Below the pieces are notes generated by a model that saw only the letters and a program-made list of their open reading frames with translations, did not search any database and was not told the origin of the DNA. Shown piece by piece: positions 9,007 to 18,404 of a stretch of DNA of 64,000 nt (its first letter is position 1; every line of letters starts with the position of its first letter). The stretch comes from Emticicia sp051209875 (GTDB taxonomy: Bacteria; Bacteroidota; Bacteroidia; Cytophagales; Spirosomataceae): the NCBI RefSeq assembly GCF_051209875.1, contig NZ_JBNTQY010000001.1, positions 2,480,001-2,544,000 on the forward strand. Direction: 5' to 3'. Made by a program: the position numbers and the translations under genes.

Positions 9007-9504
9007 TCAATTCATTTTCATTTTTTCAGCACTATCCCAGTGTTCTGCAATTTTCCCATTTTCGATTCTAAACATATCAAACCAAGTGGTTGTGTACGTT
9101 TTAGTAGCATCATTGGGGTCTTTTAATTCTCTTACAAAACTTAGAACTACAAGGTCGCCCTCGGCAACAATCGAGACTAATTGTCCTTTGATTGAATCGG
9201 CGATTGCAACTGGCTTGGTGAATTTTGAAAAGAATTCTACCACTGCTTTTCTTCCAGTAGCTGCATTTGGGTTATGTTGCATATAACTTTCTGCAAAATA
9301 CTTTTCTGCTACCTCCATGTGGCCTGCTTCTAAAAATTCTCGCCACATATCATAAACAAGCTTTTTGTTTTGAGCCAATTTTTTGTCATTACTTTTCAAA
9401 AGTTGAGCTTGAGATGCAAGAGGCTTTACAGGAAGTTGACCAAATGCGTTGCTCATAGAAAAATAGCACATACTTAAAATAAGACCTACAATTATTGATT
9501 TCAT
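9007..9504 (-). CDS. secreted SnoaL/NTF2-like protein
   Basis: 165 residues with a signal peptide (about 22 residues, NAFGQ) and an NTF2-like/SnoaL domain from about residue 45. Characteristic parts are VYDMWREFLEAGHMEVAEKYF, YMQHNPNAATGRKAVVEFF and WFDMFRIENGKIAEHWD. Family members are small cone-shaped barrels that act as isomerases, cyclases or ligand-binding proteins; the His-Asn and Trp/Asp positions fit the SnoaL subset, but no reaction can be assigned. It follows the large ThuA/GSDH gene by 19 bp, so co-transcription is very likely. Confidence 0.8.
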   Translation of the reverse strand: MKSIIVGLILSMCYFSMSNAFGQLPVKPLASQAQLLKSNDKKLAQNKKLVYDMWREFLEAGHMEVAEKYFAESYMQHNPNAATGRKAVVEFFSKFTKPVAIADSIKGQLVSIVAEGDLVVLSFVRELKDPNDATKTYTTTWFDMFRIENGKIAEHWDSAEKMKMN

Positions 9505-9523
9505 AGTTTATTTTTTTAAGAAA

Positions 9524-12500
9524 TTACTTAACTCTACTACCTTTTACATCAAACATTCCCATTAATCTGCCTTTGAAATTATCGGCATCTTCTTTGGCTA
9601 ATTCCATATTTATACTCATACCATTGGCCGAAAAGAAAACTTTGATTTTATTAGCATCAATCTCCTCGATTTTGTCTAAATCTTGGCTTCCACCCATTTT
9701 CTCCGAAACCATTTTGCCTGTTAGTTTGCCTCCTATGCGTTCAATAATAAAATCAATTGCTACATCTCCACCTGGAGTTCCAATCATTTTAGCATTCCAT
9801 TTTCCTGCGAAGAAGTCACCTGTAGCATCTGCTTTTGGTTCAGCAATGACAGTACCCTCATTCACAAGTTTAAATTCAAGTCCCATCACAACCATCAGTG
9901 AGCCTTCTGCTTTTGTGTTGACAAAAACTGCATAAACATCTTGCAATTTATCAGTCGCTACTCCAGTTAGATTGATTGGCACACTGACCATTTTAGGATT
10001 AAAGTCCATTTTGTCAGATGCTTCTAAGAATTGAGATTCGCCTAATAATTGACCTTTTGGACTACCTAAGTGTAATTCAATTTTTCCACCTACGGCATTC
10101 AGTTGCGGTTTTGGAGCGGTTGCCATCACAATCAATTCTTTTAGTCCTGACAAATCAATTTGTTTCATTGCCATAAAAGAACCCGATTTTGCAGGAATAG
10201 CTAAATTTCTACCGCTGAAAGCCATTTTGTTAATGTCAACGTATTCATCAAATCCATGTGGGTCAATTTTCGAGTTTCTCAATACGAAACTCTGCTCTGA
10301 TTTTAAAGAAGGTAAGCCATTTGCACCCTGATCTTCATAAGCTGCACGCACAATATATACGCCTTTTCCTTTATCTGCTGAAGGAATTTTAGCGGTAAAC
10401 ATACCTTTTGTTGGTAAACCTTTTTCTTTTGGTTTTTCGTTGGCAATATTCAAAATGTATTTTACCATTTCAGAAGCATCAGCTGTAGAAAGTTGTGGGT
10501 GACCCGCCATCGCTGTTTCTCCCCAAACGCCACTTCCACCAGCAATGATTTTCTTTGTAAGGTTTTCTAAAGCTTTGCTATCGCCTTTATATTTATTAGA
10601 AACATCACGATAAGCTGGCCCGATAGATTTCTTTTCTTTGCTATGACAAGCCATACAGTCACTACCCTCAATGAGTTTTTTGCCAGTAGCATAAGCAGCA
10701 CTTGCATCTGCCGAACGGTGTCCCATCGCAATCATATTTTTATCGAAACCTTCAGCTAAATAATCAATATTTACAGCTACATTTTCAGCAGTAATGCCTT
10801 TGTCAAGTTCTCCATCCTCCTTATCTTTTACTTTGATTTCGTAAGGGAAAGATTTATTAGCAACGTAGAAAGTTTTATTACTCGTTGGCATTTCCAAACT
10901 CAGCATTGGAGGCTCATTACCCGCTGTAACTTCCATTGATTGTGTATTGATGCCACCTTTCCCATCATTTACAGTAAGTGTAACTTTGTAAGTTCCTATT
11001 TTACTAAGCGTCAAATTCGCATCTGGCGTAGCAATTACTTTATTGAAACCTTCTTTTGAAGTAATTTTCCAAGTATAAGTTAATAAATCACCATCTGCAT
11101 CATTTGTTCCTTTTGATGTTAATTTCAAGTTGAAAGGCACTGAGCCACCCATTTGGTTAGCTGCCATCATCAGTTGTGGTTTACGATTGCCACCATTGTA
11201 TTCAATACGAATCAAACGTGCATCGTCGTTGGCTGTGAACCAACCACTACCATATTCAAGCATATATAAATCACCATTGTCTGCAAATTCCATATCCATT
11301 GGATTGCTGAATTTGTAGCTTGGCATAAAACGCTCCATCGAAACATAGTTGCCTTCTTTATCCATTGTTACGGCCATTATCCAACCACGCATCCATTCGT
11401 ATTCTAAGAATTTTCCATTATAATATTTTGGGAAGGCTCTCGTAGCAGTTTTAAAGTCTTCTGAATAGAAAACTGGCCCTGCCATTGCATTTCTACCACC
11501 GCTTCCAACTAAAGGAAACTCTTTCGATTCACCATAAGGATACCATACAAAAGCTTTTTGAGCAGGTGGTAATACTTTCAAACCAGTATTATTTGGCGAA
11601 GTATTGGTTGGGGCATTTACATCCCATAATTCTAAAGATTTATTATTAACAAAATCAAATTTATGATAAGCTTTATTATCTCCTACAAAATGTGGCCAAC
11701 CGAAATTGCCAGCTTTGCGAGCTTGTCCAACTTCATCATGTCCAGCTGGGCCACGAGTTGAGTCTGGCTTTGAAGCATCAGGTCCAACTTCTCCCCAATA
11801 AACATAACCAGTTTTTTTATCAACTGAAATACGGAATGGATTACGGTGTCCCATTGTATAAATTTCAGGACGAGTACCTGCCATACCTTTTGGAAAAAGG
11901 TTTCCTTCAGGAATGGTATAGCTACCATCAGCTTGAGGCTTGATTCTGATGATTTTTCCACGTAAATCATTGGTATTTGCAGAAGATTTTTGAGCATCCC
12001 ATGATTCACGACCTGGACGTTCATCACTTGGACTATAGCCATTTGAACCATGAGGATTGGTATTATCACCTGTTGATAAATACAAATTTCCTGTTTTATC
12101 CCACGCAATTGAGCCACCTGTATGACAACATTCTTCACGTTGTGTTGCTACTCTTAGCATTTCTTTTTCAGATTCTAAAAGTATTTCATCGCCTTTCATA
12201 GTGAATCTTGAAAGTTGATTGTAAGAACCTTTAGTAGAAGAATAATATAAGTAAATCCACTGATTTTGTGCAAAATTAGGGTCTTTGTTCAAGCCCAATA
12301 GCCCATCTTCGGCTACTGATTCTTTGCCTTCTTTGTTAACATATTTCAAACTTACAGGAAGTTTGGCAATTGTTTTAAGGGTCTTTGTTTTTACATTATA
12401 CAATCTAATATCACCTTTACGTTGGATGAAAAGCACACGGTCTTTGTCTAAAAGTGAAAGTTCCATTGGTTCATCCAATTTCTCTTCCAAAACTACTTTC

Positions 12501-13300
12501 GTAAAACGATTTTCTTCTGGTTTTGATTTTGAGAAATCCAGTGGTTTTGGAGCATCGCCTCCTGCAGTATATTTGATACCTGCATAAAGATGATTTAAGA
12601 AAAGTGGTTCAACAAAAGTTTCATCAGTATGGCCCATTGCTGTGTAGAACGAACGCCCACCTTCAAACTCTTGAAACCAACTAATTGGGTGGTTATCGCC
12701 ATTGTGCCCTCCGATATAGCTTTTTTCATCAATTTTCAATACTACGTTGATTTTTGAAGAAATGTCTTTAAAGCTATAATATTCATCTGTGCGTTCAAAA
12801 GAATCTGGCATTCCTACAGTGAACTCATTTTTTTGTGTCACAAAAAAACGTCCTTTTTGTACATTACTTGGTGTACTTGGGTGGTCAAGAAACCAAGCTC
12901 CAGCCAGTTTATTGTACCAAGGCCATTCATATTCAGTATCAGTTGCTGCATGGATTCCAACATAACCGCCACCCGCTTGAATATATCGCTCAAATGAAGT
13001 TTGCTGTTCATTGTTCAAAATATCGCCAGTAGTATTCAAAAAGATAACAGTGTTATATTTTTTTAAATTTAACTCAGTAAACTGACTTGCATCTTCTGTA
13101 AAACTTACACCAAAACCTTTGTCTTTTGACATTTTGCTAAGTGCAGTTTTTCCCGCTTCGATAGACTGGTGTCTAAATGCTGCTGTTTTGCTGAAGACCA
13201 ATACATTAATTTTAGTCTGAGCAAACAATGAATTGACAAATAATAGCATAAATGCAATCTTAGATAGCATTTTTATGCTTATTGTACGCTTTTGTTTCAT
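9524..13300 (-). CDS. multidomain secreted oxidoreductase: ThuA, GSDH, PKD, cytochrome c, CBM6-like, GKW domain
   Basis: 1258 residues with a signal peptide (about 1-28; a second ATG is residue 11). Domains in order: ThuA-like (about 30-245, VLVFSKTAAFRHQSI, GGYVGIHAATD); soluble glucose/sorbosone dehydrogenase propeller (about 265-700, including ECCHTGGSIAWD and GHRNPFRISVD); PKD (about 708-795); class I cytochrome c (about 860-945, haem motif CMACH at 882-886, candidate axial Met near 931); a CBM6-like region (about 1010-1145); and a C-terminal copy of the small GKW domain (about 1160-1258) that also exists free at 6369 and 42019. GSDH enzymes oxidise sugars with PQQ, so electrons could pass to the fused haem. 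ThuA belongs to sugar utilisation, with no settled reaction. It is the operon's largest gene, 33 bp after the MFS gene. Confidence 0.9.
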   Translation of the reverse strand: MKQKRTISIKMLSKIAFMLLFVNSLFAQTKINVLVFSKTAAFRHQSIEAGKTALSKMSKDKGFGVSFTEDASQFTELNLKKYNTVIFLNTTGDILNNEQQTSFERYIQAGGGYVGIHAATDTEYEWPWYNKLAGAWFLDHPSTPSNVQKGRFFVTQKNEFTVGMPDSFERTDEYYSFKDISSKINVVLKIDEKSYIGGHNGDNHPISWFQEFEGGRSFYTAMGHTDETFVEPLFLNHLYAGIKYTAGGDAPKPLDFSKSKPEENRFTKVVLEEKLDEPMELSLLDKDRVLFIQRKGDIRLYNVKTKTLKTIAKLPVSLKYVNKEGKESVAEDGLLGLNKDPNFAQNQWIYLYYSSTKGSYNQLSRFTMKGDEILLESEKEMLRVATQREECCHTGGSIAWDKTGNLYLSTGDNTNPHGSNGYSPSDERPGRESWDAQKSSANTNDLRGKIIRIKPQADGSYTIPEGNLFPKGMAGTRPEIYTMGHRNPFRISVDKKTGYVYWGEVGPDASKPDSTRGPAGHDEVGQARKAGNFGWPHFVGDNKAYHKFDFVNNKSLELWDVNAPTNTSPNNTGLKVLPPAQKAFVWYPYGESKEFPLVGSGGRNAMAGPVFYSEDFKTATRAFPKYYNGKFLEYEWMRGWIMAVTMDKEGNYVSMERFMPSYKFSNPMDMEFADNGDLYMLEYGSGWFTANDDARLIRIEYNGGNRKPQLMMAANQMGGSVPFNLKLTSKGTNDADGDLLTYTWKITSKEGFNKVIATPDANLTLSKIGTYKVTLTVNDGKGGINTQSMEVTAGNEPPMLSLEMPTSNKTFYVANKSFPYEIKVKDKEDGELDKGITAENVAVNIDYLAEGFDKNMIAMGHRSADASAAYATGKKLIEGSDCMACHSKEKKSIGPAYRDVSNKYKGDSKALENLTKKIIAGGSGVWGETAMAGHPQLSTADASEMVKYILNIANEKPKEKGLPTKGMFTAKIPSADKGKGVYIVRAAYEDQGANGLPSLKSEQSFVLRNSKIDPHGFDEYVDINKMAFSGRNLAIPAKSGSFMAMKQIDLSGLKELIVMATAPKPQLNAVGGKIELHLGSPKGQLLGESQFLEASDKMDFNPKMVSVPINLTGVATDKLQDVYAVFVNTKAEGSLMVVMGLEFKLVNEGTVIAEPKADATGDFFAGKWNAKMIGTPGGDVAIDFIIERIGGKLTGKMVSEKMGGSQDLDKIEEIDANKIKVFFSANGMSINMELAKEDADNFKGRLMGMFDVKGSRVK

Positions 13301-13333
13301 GAAATTGAATTTATAATAAACGTTAATTAAATT

Positions 13334-14542
13334 TTATTCTTCCGTATAATTCAAATCTTTATGGAAAGTCTCTTCAAGATTACTTAGACCCCAATAGGCA
13401 AGTATAATTGCCACTACACCTACTACCATTGCCGAATAAACAGTACCGATATATGGATTAAGAAAGCCAAATAACAAGGTTTGTGGAATTACGGTAGCTC
13501 TGAGAATATTCAATGAGGAGGTAGTTACTGTTGCTCTTATGTTTGTACCATACTGTTCGGCTGCAAGAGTCAATAAAACGATTGAATAGCCTACACAAAA
13601 GCCAAGAAATAGTAAAAGTCCGTAATAAAGTGTAAGTGATTGATTTCCAATAGCAAAGAATACAATTGCTCCAAGTGCATAAAGCGATAAATACAATCGA
13701 ATGGCTTTTTTACGACTTTGTAGATATTGGCTGACAAAACCACCTGTCAAATCACCAAAAGTGAGACCGATAAAATAATAAGTAAAAACAGCCGAAACAG
13801 ATGGTAGTGGATTCATGCCCCATGCCTTAGCAATTTCGGGAGTGAAAGTCATCACGACGCCATTGACGTACCAAACAGGAAAACCTAATACGCAAATACT
13901 GATATACTTAATGATGTAAGCTTTATTTTTGAATAACAACCTCAAATTGCCTTTATTCGTAGTTTTTTCTTTCATCTGATTGAAAAGACCCGATTCAAGT
14001 ACACCTAATCTTAAAATCAATAATGCAAAACCTAAACCTCCACCTAATTGATAGGTAAATTGCCAAGAATATTTTCCTCCAATATACGCTCCAACAATAG
14101 CTCCAAGCATACCACTTCCACCGATAATCGCAGGGCCAATACCTCGGTATTTTTGTGGCATTTGCTCTGTTACGAGCGTAATTGCAGCACCTAATTCTCC
14201 AGCCAAACCAACTCCTGCCAAGAATCTTAACAATAAATAGATTTCAAAATTTGGAGCATAAGCATTTGCAAATGTTGCTGAAGAGTAAAGAATAATTGAT
14301 CCAAAAAGTACCGATAATCTTCCAAGTTTATCACCAATAATTCCCCAAATAAATCCACCAATCAACATTCCAACCATTTGGACATTAATCAAAGAAACAC
14401 CTTTTGAGAGTAATTCGGCTTCTGGAACCCCCAATTCTAAAAGGCTTTTTGAGCGTACGATACTCAAAATGATAATATCATATAAATCAACAAAAAAGCC
14501 TAAAGCGGAGGCAATTATGGCAAGCCAAATATGTTTTTTCAT
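13334..14542 (-). CDS. MFS transporter, AAHS/sugar-symporter-like
   Basis: 402 residues with about 12 membrane segments. It carries the DxxD-like start FFVDLYDIIILS, the GDKLGRLSVL A-motif and LLRFLAGVGLAGELGAAITLVTEQMP. These fit the metabolite:proton symporters that include aromatic-acid transporters (PcaK type) and some sugar-acid carriers. It lies between an SDR and the large ThuA/GSDH gene, so it may import the product of periplasmic oxidation; that is inference. Confidence 0.85.
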   Translation of the reverse strand: MKKHIWLAIIASALGFFVDLYDIIILSIVRSKSLLELGVPEAELLSKGVSLINVQMVGMLIGGFIWGIIGDKLGRLSVLFGSIILYSSATFANAYAPNFEIYLLLRFLAGVGLAGELGAAITLVTEQMPQKYRGIGPAIIGGSGMLGAIVGAYIGGKYSWQFTYQLGGGLGFALLILRLGVLESGLFNQMKEKTTNKGNLRLLFKNKAYIIKYISICVLGFPVWYVNGVVMTFTPEIAKAWGMNPLPSVSAVFTYYFIGLTFGDLTGGFVSQYLQSRKKAIRLYLSLYALGAIVFFAIGNQSLTLYYGLLLFLGFCVGYSIVLLTLAAEQYGTNIRATVTTSSLNILRATVIPQTLLFGFLNPYIGTVYSAMVVGVVAIILAYWGLSNLEETFHKDLNYTEE

Positions 14543-14590
14543 TTGGAATTTGGGAATTGGGATTTCGGAATTATTTTAATTACATATCAA

Positions 14591-15349
14591 TTAGTTTCTT
14601 AAACTCGGTAAACCCACTCCAGCGGCATCAAAACCTCCATCAGCTGCAATAATTTGTCCGTTGATATAACTTGCCTGAGGGCTACATAAGAAATATACCA
14701 TATTAGCTATTTCTTCGGTAGTACCGTAGCGAGCCAACGGAATAGCATCAGCATAAGAGGTACGTATATCGGCACTATGTACCAACTTTGCCATTTCGGT
14801 TTCTACGGGTCCTGGAGCAACTGCATTGGCACGTACACCTTTATTGCCATATTCCACCGCTTGCTGCTTGGTAAGGTGCATAATTGCAGCTTTGCTTGTG
14901 CCATAAGCAATTCGTAAAGTGCTTGCTCGAACGCCAGAAATACTGGCAATGTTTACGATGCTACCTTGTCCAGCAACCAAAGCTGGTAAACACGCTTGGC
15001 TACAAAGAAATGTGCCATTCAAATTGCTTCCCATCACAGCACTCCAATCTTCAAATGTCACTTCTTCGGCTGGTTTGAAAATAGCTATTCCTGCGTTATT
15101 TACGAGTGCATGAATGGCAGGGAATTGTGTTGTAATTTTATCAAAAGTGCTTTTAACTTGCTTTGGATTGGACACATCACAAAGGAAATACGCATATCTT
15201 TTCGCACCTTTCAATTGATTTTTGCATTGTTGTAGTGTTTCTTTATCTCTATCAATAATGACGACTTGATATTTTTCAGCGTGAAAACGTTTGGCAATTT
15301 CAAAACCTATTCCTCGTGCTGCACCCGTAATTATGGCTACTTTATTCAT
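14591..15349 (-). CDS. SDR-family oxidoreductase
   Basis: 252-residue classical SDR: TGAARGIG cofactor loop (about 8-15), IDRD acid after beta-2 suggesting NAD, NNAG at about 87-90, a serine in NIASISG, YGTSKAA active-site Tyr/Lys and the late PGPVETEM. It sits between the ThuA gene (26 bp upstream) and the MFS gene (48 bp downstream). Interconversion of a sugar or sugar-acid alcohol and ketone is plausible. No substrate-specific motif is visible. Confidence 0.85.
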   Translation of the reverse strand: MNKVAIITGAARGIGFEIAKRFHAEKYQVVIIDRDKETLQQCKNQLKGAKRYAYFLCDVSNPKQVKSTFDKITTQFPAIHALVNNAGIAIFKPAEEVTFEDWSAVMGSNLNGTFLCSQACLPALVAGQGSIVNIASISGVRASTLRIAYGTSKAAIMHLTKQQAVEYGNKGVRANAVAPGPVETEMAKLVHSADIRTSYADAIPLARYGTTEEIANMVYFLCSPQASYINGQIIAADGGFDAAGVGLPSLRN

Positions 15350-15375
15350 TTTTTTTATTTTCAGAAAATGCGTTT

Positions 15376-16236
15376 TTATTTATTATTTGTCCATTTAATG
15401 GCATTTTCAATGAGTTTTAAGAAGTTTTGGTCTTTCCAAACTGTTTCGTCGTGTCCCATTGAGGTATAAAAAGTTTTACCTTTGCCAATTTTTTTATTCC
15501 AAGCCACTGGGTGGTCTTTTCCCATACCAAAGTTTTTATTACTTGCCAAAAACGGTACATCACCATTCGGGATGATACTTTCACCATTGATCGTATATAG
15601 AATATTGAAGTCTTTTTTGCGAGGGTTTTCAAAAAACACATACCATTCGTCAGTATGATTCCACGGCTGAGAAATTTGTGCTGTGATTGTGCTATCGGCT
15701 TTTGGGTCTAATAAAACATCAGCTTTTTGGAATTGAGGTTTGATAGGATGATGTGAGAACTCAGCTCCAAGCAAATTCTTGACATACCAATCCCAATGAT
15801 GTGAATTATCACCTGCTCCATGAATACCTATCAAACTACCACCATTTTCTACATATTGTTCTAAAGCTTTTTGTTGTTCATCATTCAAGACTCTGCCAGT
15901 CGAATTATTGAAAATTACGGTACTAAATTTTGCTAATTGTTCAGTGTTAAATACACCCCCTTCTTCAGTTTCGTATAGAAACCAATTGTTTTTCTTGGCT
16001 AAATCAGCAATGATTGGTTTTGAAGCTTCAATTGAGCCACTGTGTCTAAAACCAGTTGCTTTTGAAAACAATAAAATTGCAGGTTGGTTGGCAGGAAAAT
16101 TAATTTTTGGAGCATTGGTTTCATACGAAACAGGGAAACCATTCTTTACTTTGTAAATAAAACCTGCTATTAAAACACCTAATAAAATCACAATAGTCAA
16201 TACTGACCAAAGAATAATTTTGATGATTTTTTTCAT
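15376..16236 (-). CDS. membrane-anchored ThuA-domain protein
   Basis: 286 residues. One N-terminal hydrophobic helix (about 7-28) without a clear cleavage site suggests anchoring in the inner membrane with the ThuA domain in the periplasm. The domain shows AILLFSKATGFRHSGSIEA, GGSLIGIHGAGD, EFSHHPIKPQF, WNHTDEWYVF, HPVAW and YTSMGHDE, collinear with the ThuA part of the protein at 9524-13300. ThuA domains have a glutamine-amidotransferase-like fold and a sugar-utilisation role of unknown chemistry. It is the first gene of the operon; its promoter faces the Nudix regulator across a palindromic site. Confidence 0.88.
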   Translation of the reverse strand: MKKIIKIILWSVLTIVILLGVLIAGFIYKVKNGFPVSYETNAPKINFPANQPAILLFSKATGFRHSGSIEASKPIIADLAKKNNWFLYETEEGGVFNTEQLAKFSTVIFNNSTGRVLNDEQQKALEQYVENGGSLIGIHGAGDNSHHWDWYVKNLLGAEFSHHPIKPQFQKADVLLDPKADSTITAQISQPWNHTDEWYVFFENPRKKDFNILYTINGESIIPNGDVPFLASNKNFGMGKDHPVAWNKKIGKGKTFYTSMGHDETVWKDQNFLKLIENAIKWTNNK

Positions 16237-16277
16237 TTTTAAGATAGTGATTGGTAGGAAGAAACGAATTTTTGAAA

Positions 16278-16285
16278 CAAAAGTA
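16278..16285 (-). promoter_or_regulatory. -7 box of the ThuA operon promoter
   Basis: TACTTTTG on the minus strand matches the Bacteroidota -7 consensus TAnnTTTG, 42 bp before the start codon at 16236. The expected -33 region falls inside the palindrome at 16296-16326, so a bound regulator would directly affect polymerase binding. Confidence 0.65.
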
Positions 16286-16295
16286 AAAATAATTT

Positions 16296-16326
16296 AATTT
16301 ATTGTCTAATTTTTAGACAATAAATT
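16296..16326. promoter_or_regulatory. palindromic operator between ThuA operon and Nudix regulator
   Basis: Perfect inverted repeat with 14-base arms and a 3-base centre; the core reads ATTGTCTA-N5-TAGACAAT. It lies in the divergent intergenic region, 10 bp upstream of the operon's -7 box. The same core occurs at 42487-42510 beside the paralogous regulator and, with one changed base, at 24863-24889 ahead of the outer-membrane receptor. Binding by the Nudix regulators is inferred from this pattern. Confidence 0.75.
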
Positions 16327-16388
16327 TTAATTTTATTTTATATTTGAATAATTATATTTTATGAACGGCATTTATGCAGGATTAGCCG

Positions 16389-16396
16389 TAACTTTG
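16389..16396 (+). promoter_or_regulatory. -7 box of the Nudix regulator gene
   Basis: TAACTTTG, an exact TAnnTTTG match, 21 bp before the start at 16418 and 62 bp past the palindrome. No TTTG-like -33 box is evident at the expected distance. Confidence 0.6.
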
Positions 16397-16417
16397 TAAT
16401 TTAATAAACTCATCAAC

Positions 16418-17143
16418 ATGAAATTATTTGACGGAGAGAAATACATACATCAGCTTTCGATAGACTGTGTAATTTTTGGTTATAAAGAAAAAGAATTAAA
16501 AGTATTAATTCCGAAAATAAGGATGTCAAAAGATTTGTGGGCATTACCTGGTGGTTTTATTAGGCAAAATGAAAGTATTGATGAAGCTGCTCAGAGGATT
16601 TTACAAGAAAGAACAAATTTGAAAAATATCTATTTGGAACAATTTAGGGTTTTTGGACAGACTGAACGAACTAATAAAGAGGTTTTTGAAGAATTCAACT
16701 CGCTAAAAGAGGCATTGATCGAACAACATCCATTTACAGAAACAGACATTGATTGGCTTACCCAGAGATTTATCTCGATAGGATATTATGCCTTGGTTGA
16801 TATTAATAAGGTTAATCCTAAAAAGGGAGATTTTGATGAATCAATCAGTTGGTATAATATAAAGGATTTGCCGCAAATGATTATGGATCATAATAATATG
16901 GTAATTTATGCATTAGAAACGCTACGTCAAAACATAGACCATAAACTCATAGGCTTCAATTTGCTACCTGAAACTTTTACTATGAAAGAAGTACAAGAAC
17001 TTTATGAGGCAGTTTATGATAAACCGTTTGCCAGAAATAACTTTCAGAAGAAAATCTTAGATTTGGATGTTTTAGAACGACTCGAAAAGAAATTTACTGG
17101 TGCAGCAAATAAGGCACCGTATTTATATAGGTTTAAAAAGTAA
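16418..17143 (+). CDS. Nudix-domain transcriptional regulator (NrtR/AraR-like), catalytically degenerate
   Basis: 241 residues. N-terminal Nudix fold (about 10-150) and a C-terminal winged helix (about 165-241, LLPETFTMKEVQELYE, KLGR-like LDVLERLEKKF). In the Nudix box the leading Gly and first Glu are kept (GGFIRQNE), but the REUxEE core reads RILQER, so the metal-binding glutamates are mostly missing. This fits Nudix-related regulators such as NrtR and the Bacteroides arabinose regulator AraR, where the domain senses a ligand rather than hydrolysing it. It is divergent from the ThuA operon across a perfect palindrome and has a close paralogue at 42610-43338. The ligand is unknown; a sugar is the best guess. 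Confidence 0.9.
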   Translation: MKLFDGEKYIHQLSIDCVIFGYKEKELKVLIPKIRMSKDLWALPGGFIRQNESIDEAAQRILQERTNLKNIYLEQFRVFGQTERTNKEVFEEFNSLKEALIEQHPFTETDIDWLTQRFISIGYYALVDINKVNPKKGDFDESISWYNIKDLPQMIMDHNNMVIYALETLRQNIDHKLIGFNLLPETFTMKEVQELYEAVYDKPFARNNFQKKILDLDVLERLEKKFTGAANKAPYLYRFKK

Positions 17144-17155
17144 TAAAGAAATTTG

Positions 17156-17182
17156 ACTTAATAGCTGTTGCTTTTATTAAGT
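17156..17182 (+). terminator. weak hairpin after the Nudix regulator
   Basis: ACTTAATA and TATTAAGT arms, 8 bp perfect, 11-base loop, 13 bp past the regulator's stop. The stem is AT-rich and lacks a clean T-run, so this is a tentative terminator. Confidence 0.35.
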
Positions 17183-17248
17183 TGTGTGGATTAATTAAAT
17201 GTAGTTCGCTATTACATTACTAAATAATAGAAATTATTAATTACACTA

Positions 17249-18322
17249 TCACCATGGGCCATTTTTCTTAACCTGATAAAATCTAATGCCGTTGAACCGA
17301 TAAAGACCTTGCCCAGCACCCCACCACATATTTCCAGATTTATCTTGAAACATACTTTGTACACAACAATTCAATCCATCGACAGGTGTAAATACAGTAA
17401 ACGCTTTTGGATTTGGTAGGGGAATGGACGGGTCAAATCTTGTAGTACTGCCTCGTGCTGTAATCCAAATAATTCCCGAATCTTCAATGATTATTCCCCA
17501 AAATTCGGTGCCGCCTAAGCCATCTTTGGAGGTATATTGTGTAAAAGTTTTACCGTCATATTTACAAATACCATTTTTCATTGTAAACCACATATTGCCA
17601 GCTTTATCTTGAGCTAAACCACCCGCGTAGTTTTCGCCTAAATTTTCTGTTTCATTGAAATTGACAAGGCTTTTTTCTCCTTCTGCAAGATTATAACGAA
17701 AGACACCTCTATCTGACGAAGCAAACCAAATGTTTCCATTTCTGTCTTCCATAATGCCCGCAATGTTTATCGTACCTAATTCTTTAAATAATGAAAGACT
17801 CTTTCTGCCCTCATTATCTGCCACAGGGTCATAGCGGTAAACTCCTCCGTGCGTACCCACCCAAATATTACCTGATTTATCAACAAGAATGCCTTTGCGA
17901 GTGATATCTACATGGTTTAGACCATCTTTTTGATTATAATTTTTGAAGGTTTTTCCATCATATTTATAAATGCCTTGATCAGTTCCAAACCACATATTCC
18001 CATTTTTATCCTCGTTGATAGCATAGACAGTTTGATTATAAAAGCCATCGGGGTTGGAATAATAAGTTAGGTTCGTTACATTGTACTTTACTACACCATC
18101 GCCTATTGTGCCAAACCATAAATTATCTTTAGAATCCTGAAAAATATTTCGGATATATTGACTAACTAAGGTAGTGTCAAAATCAGGAGCTAAAGCTGCT
18201 GGCTTAAAGCTTCTGATTACTTTCGGAATTGGTTTCGAGGCATTTGATTTGATTTGTCCATTGCAGGAAGTACAAAAAATAACCACCAAGAGCAACATAT
18301 AAACCTGTATGTATTTCATCAT
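17249..18322 (-). CDS. seven-bladed 'regulator propeller' lipoprotein
   Basis: 357 residues. A lipobox ends FCTSC (Cys near residue 20) followed by NGQ. The rest is seven Reg_prop repeats of the pattern (I)xEDxxGNxWFGTxxGxYRYDGKxF, so one complete propeller and nothing else: no Y_Y_Y domain, kinase or DNA-binding part as in hybrid two-component sensors. It is the last of four paralogues read on the minus strand and is separated from the others by the gene at 18405-18947. Two blade edges (about 145-160 and 295-305) carry irregular insertions. A surface or periplasmic ligand-binding role is inferred. Confidence 0.85.
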   Translation of the reverse strand: MMKYIQVYMLLLVVIFCTSCNGQIKSNASKPIPKVIRSFKPAALAPDFDTTLVSQYIRNIFQDSKDNLWFGTIGDGVVKYNVTNLTYYSNPDGFYNQTVYAINEDKNGNMWFGTDQGIYKYDGKTFKNYNQKDGLNHVDITRKGILVDKSGNIWVGTHGGVYRYDPVADNEGRKSLSLFKELGTINIAGIMEDRNGNIWFASSDRGVFRYNLAEGEKSLVNFNETENLGENYAGGLAQDKAGNMWFTMKNGICKYDGKTFTQYTSKDGLGGTEFWGIIIEDSGIIWITARGSTTRFDPSIPLPNPKAFTVFTPVDGLNCCVQSMFQDKSGNMWWGAGQGLYRFNGIRFYQVKKNGPW

Positions 18323-18404
18323 TTTTATTTTAAAAATTTATTACTGATCCTATTTACTTTTAAAGTTCCTTCTGATCAAAAAGTATATTTGTGAATTTAT
18401 TTCA

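Noticed and set aside
9573..9935. Long plus-strand reading frames opposite the multidomain gene, and others opposite most large genes.
   Set aside because: They lie antisense to genes with clear domains and show no domain signal of their own.
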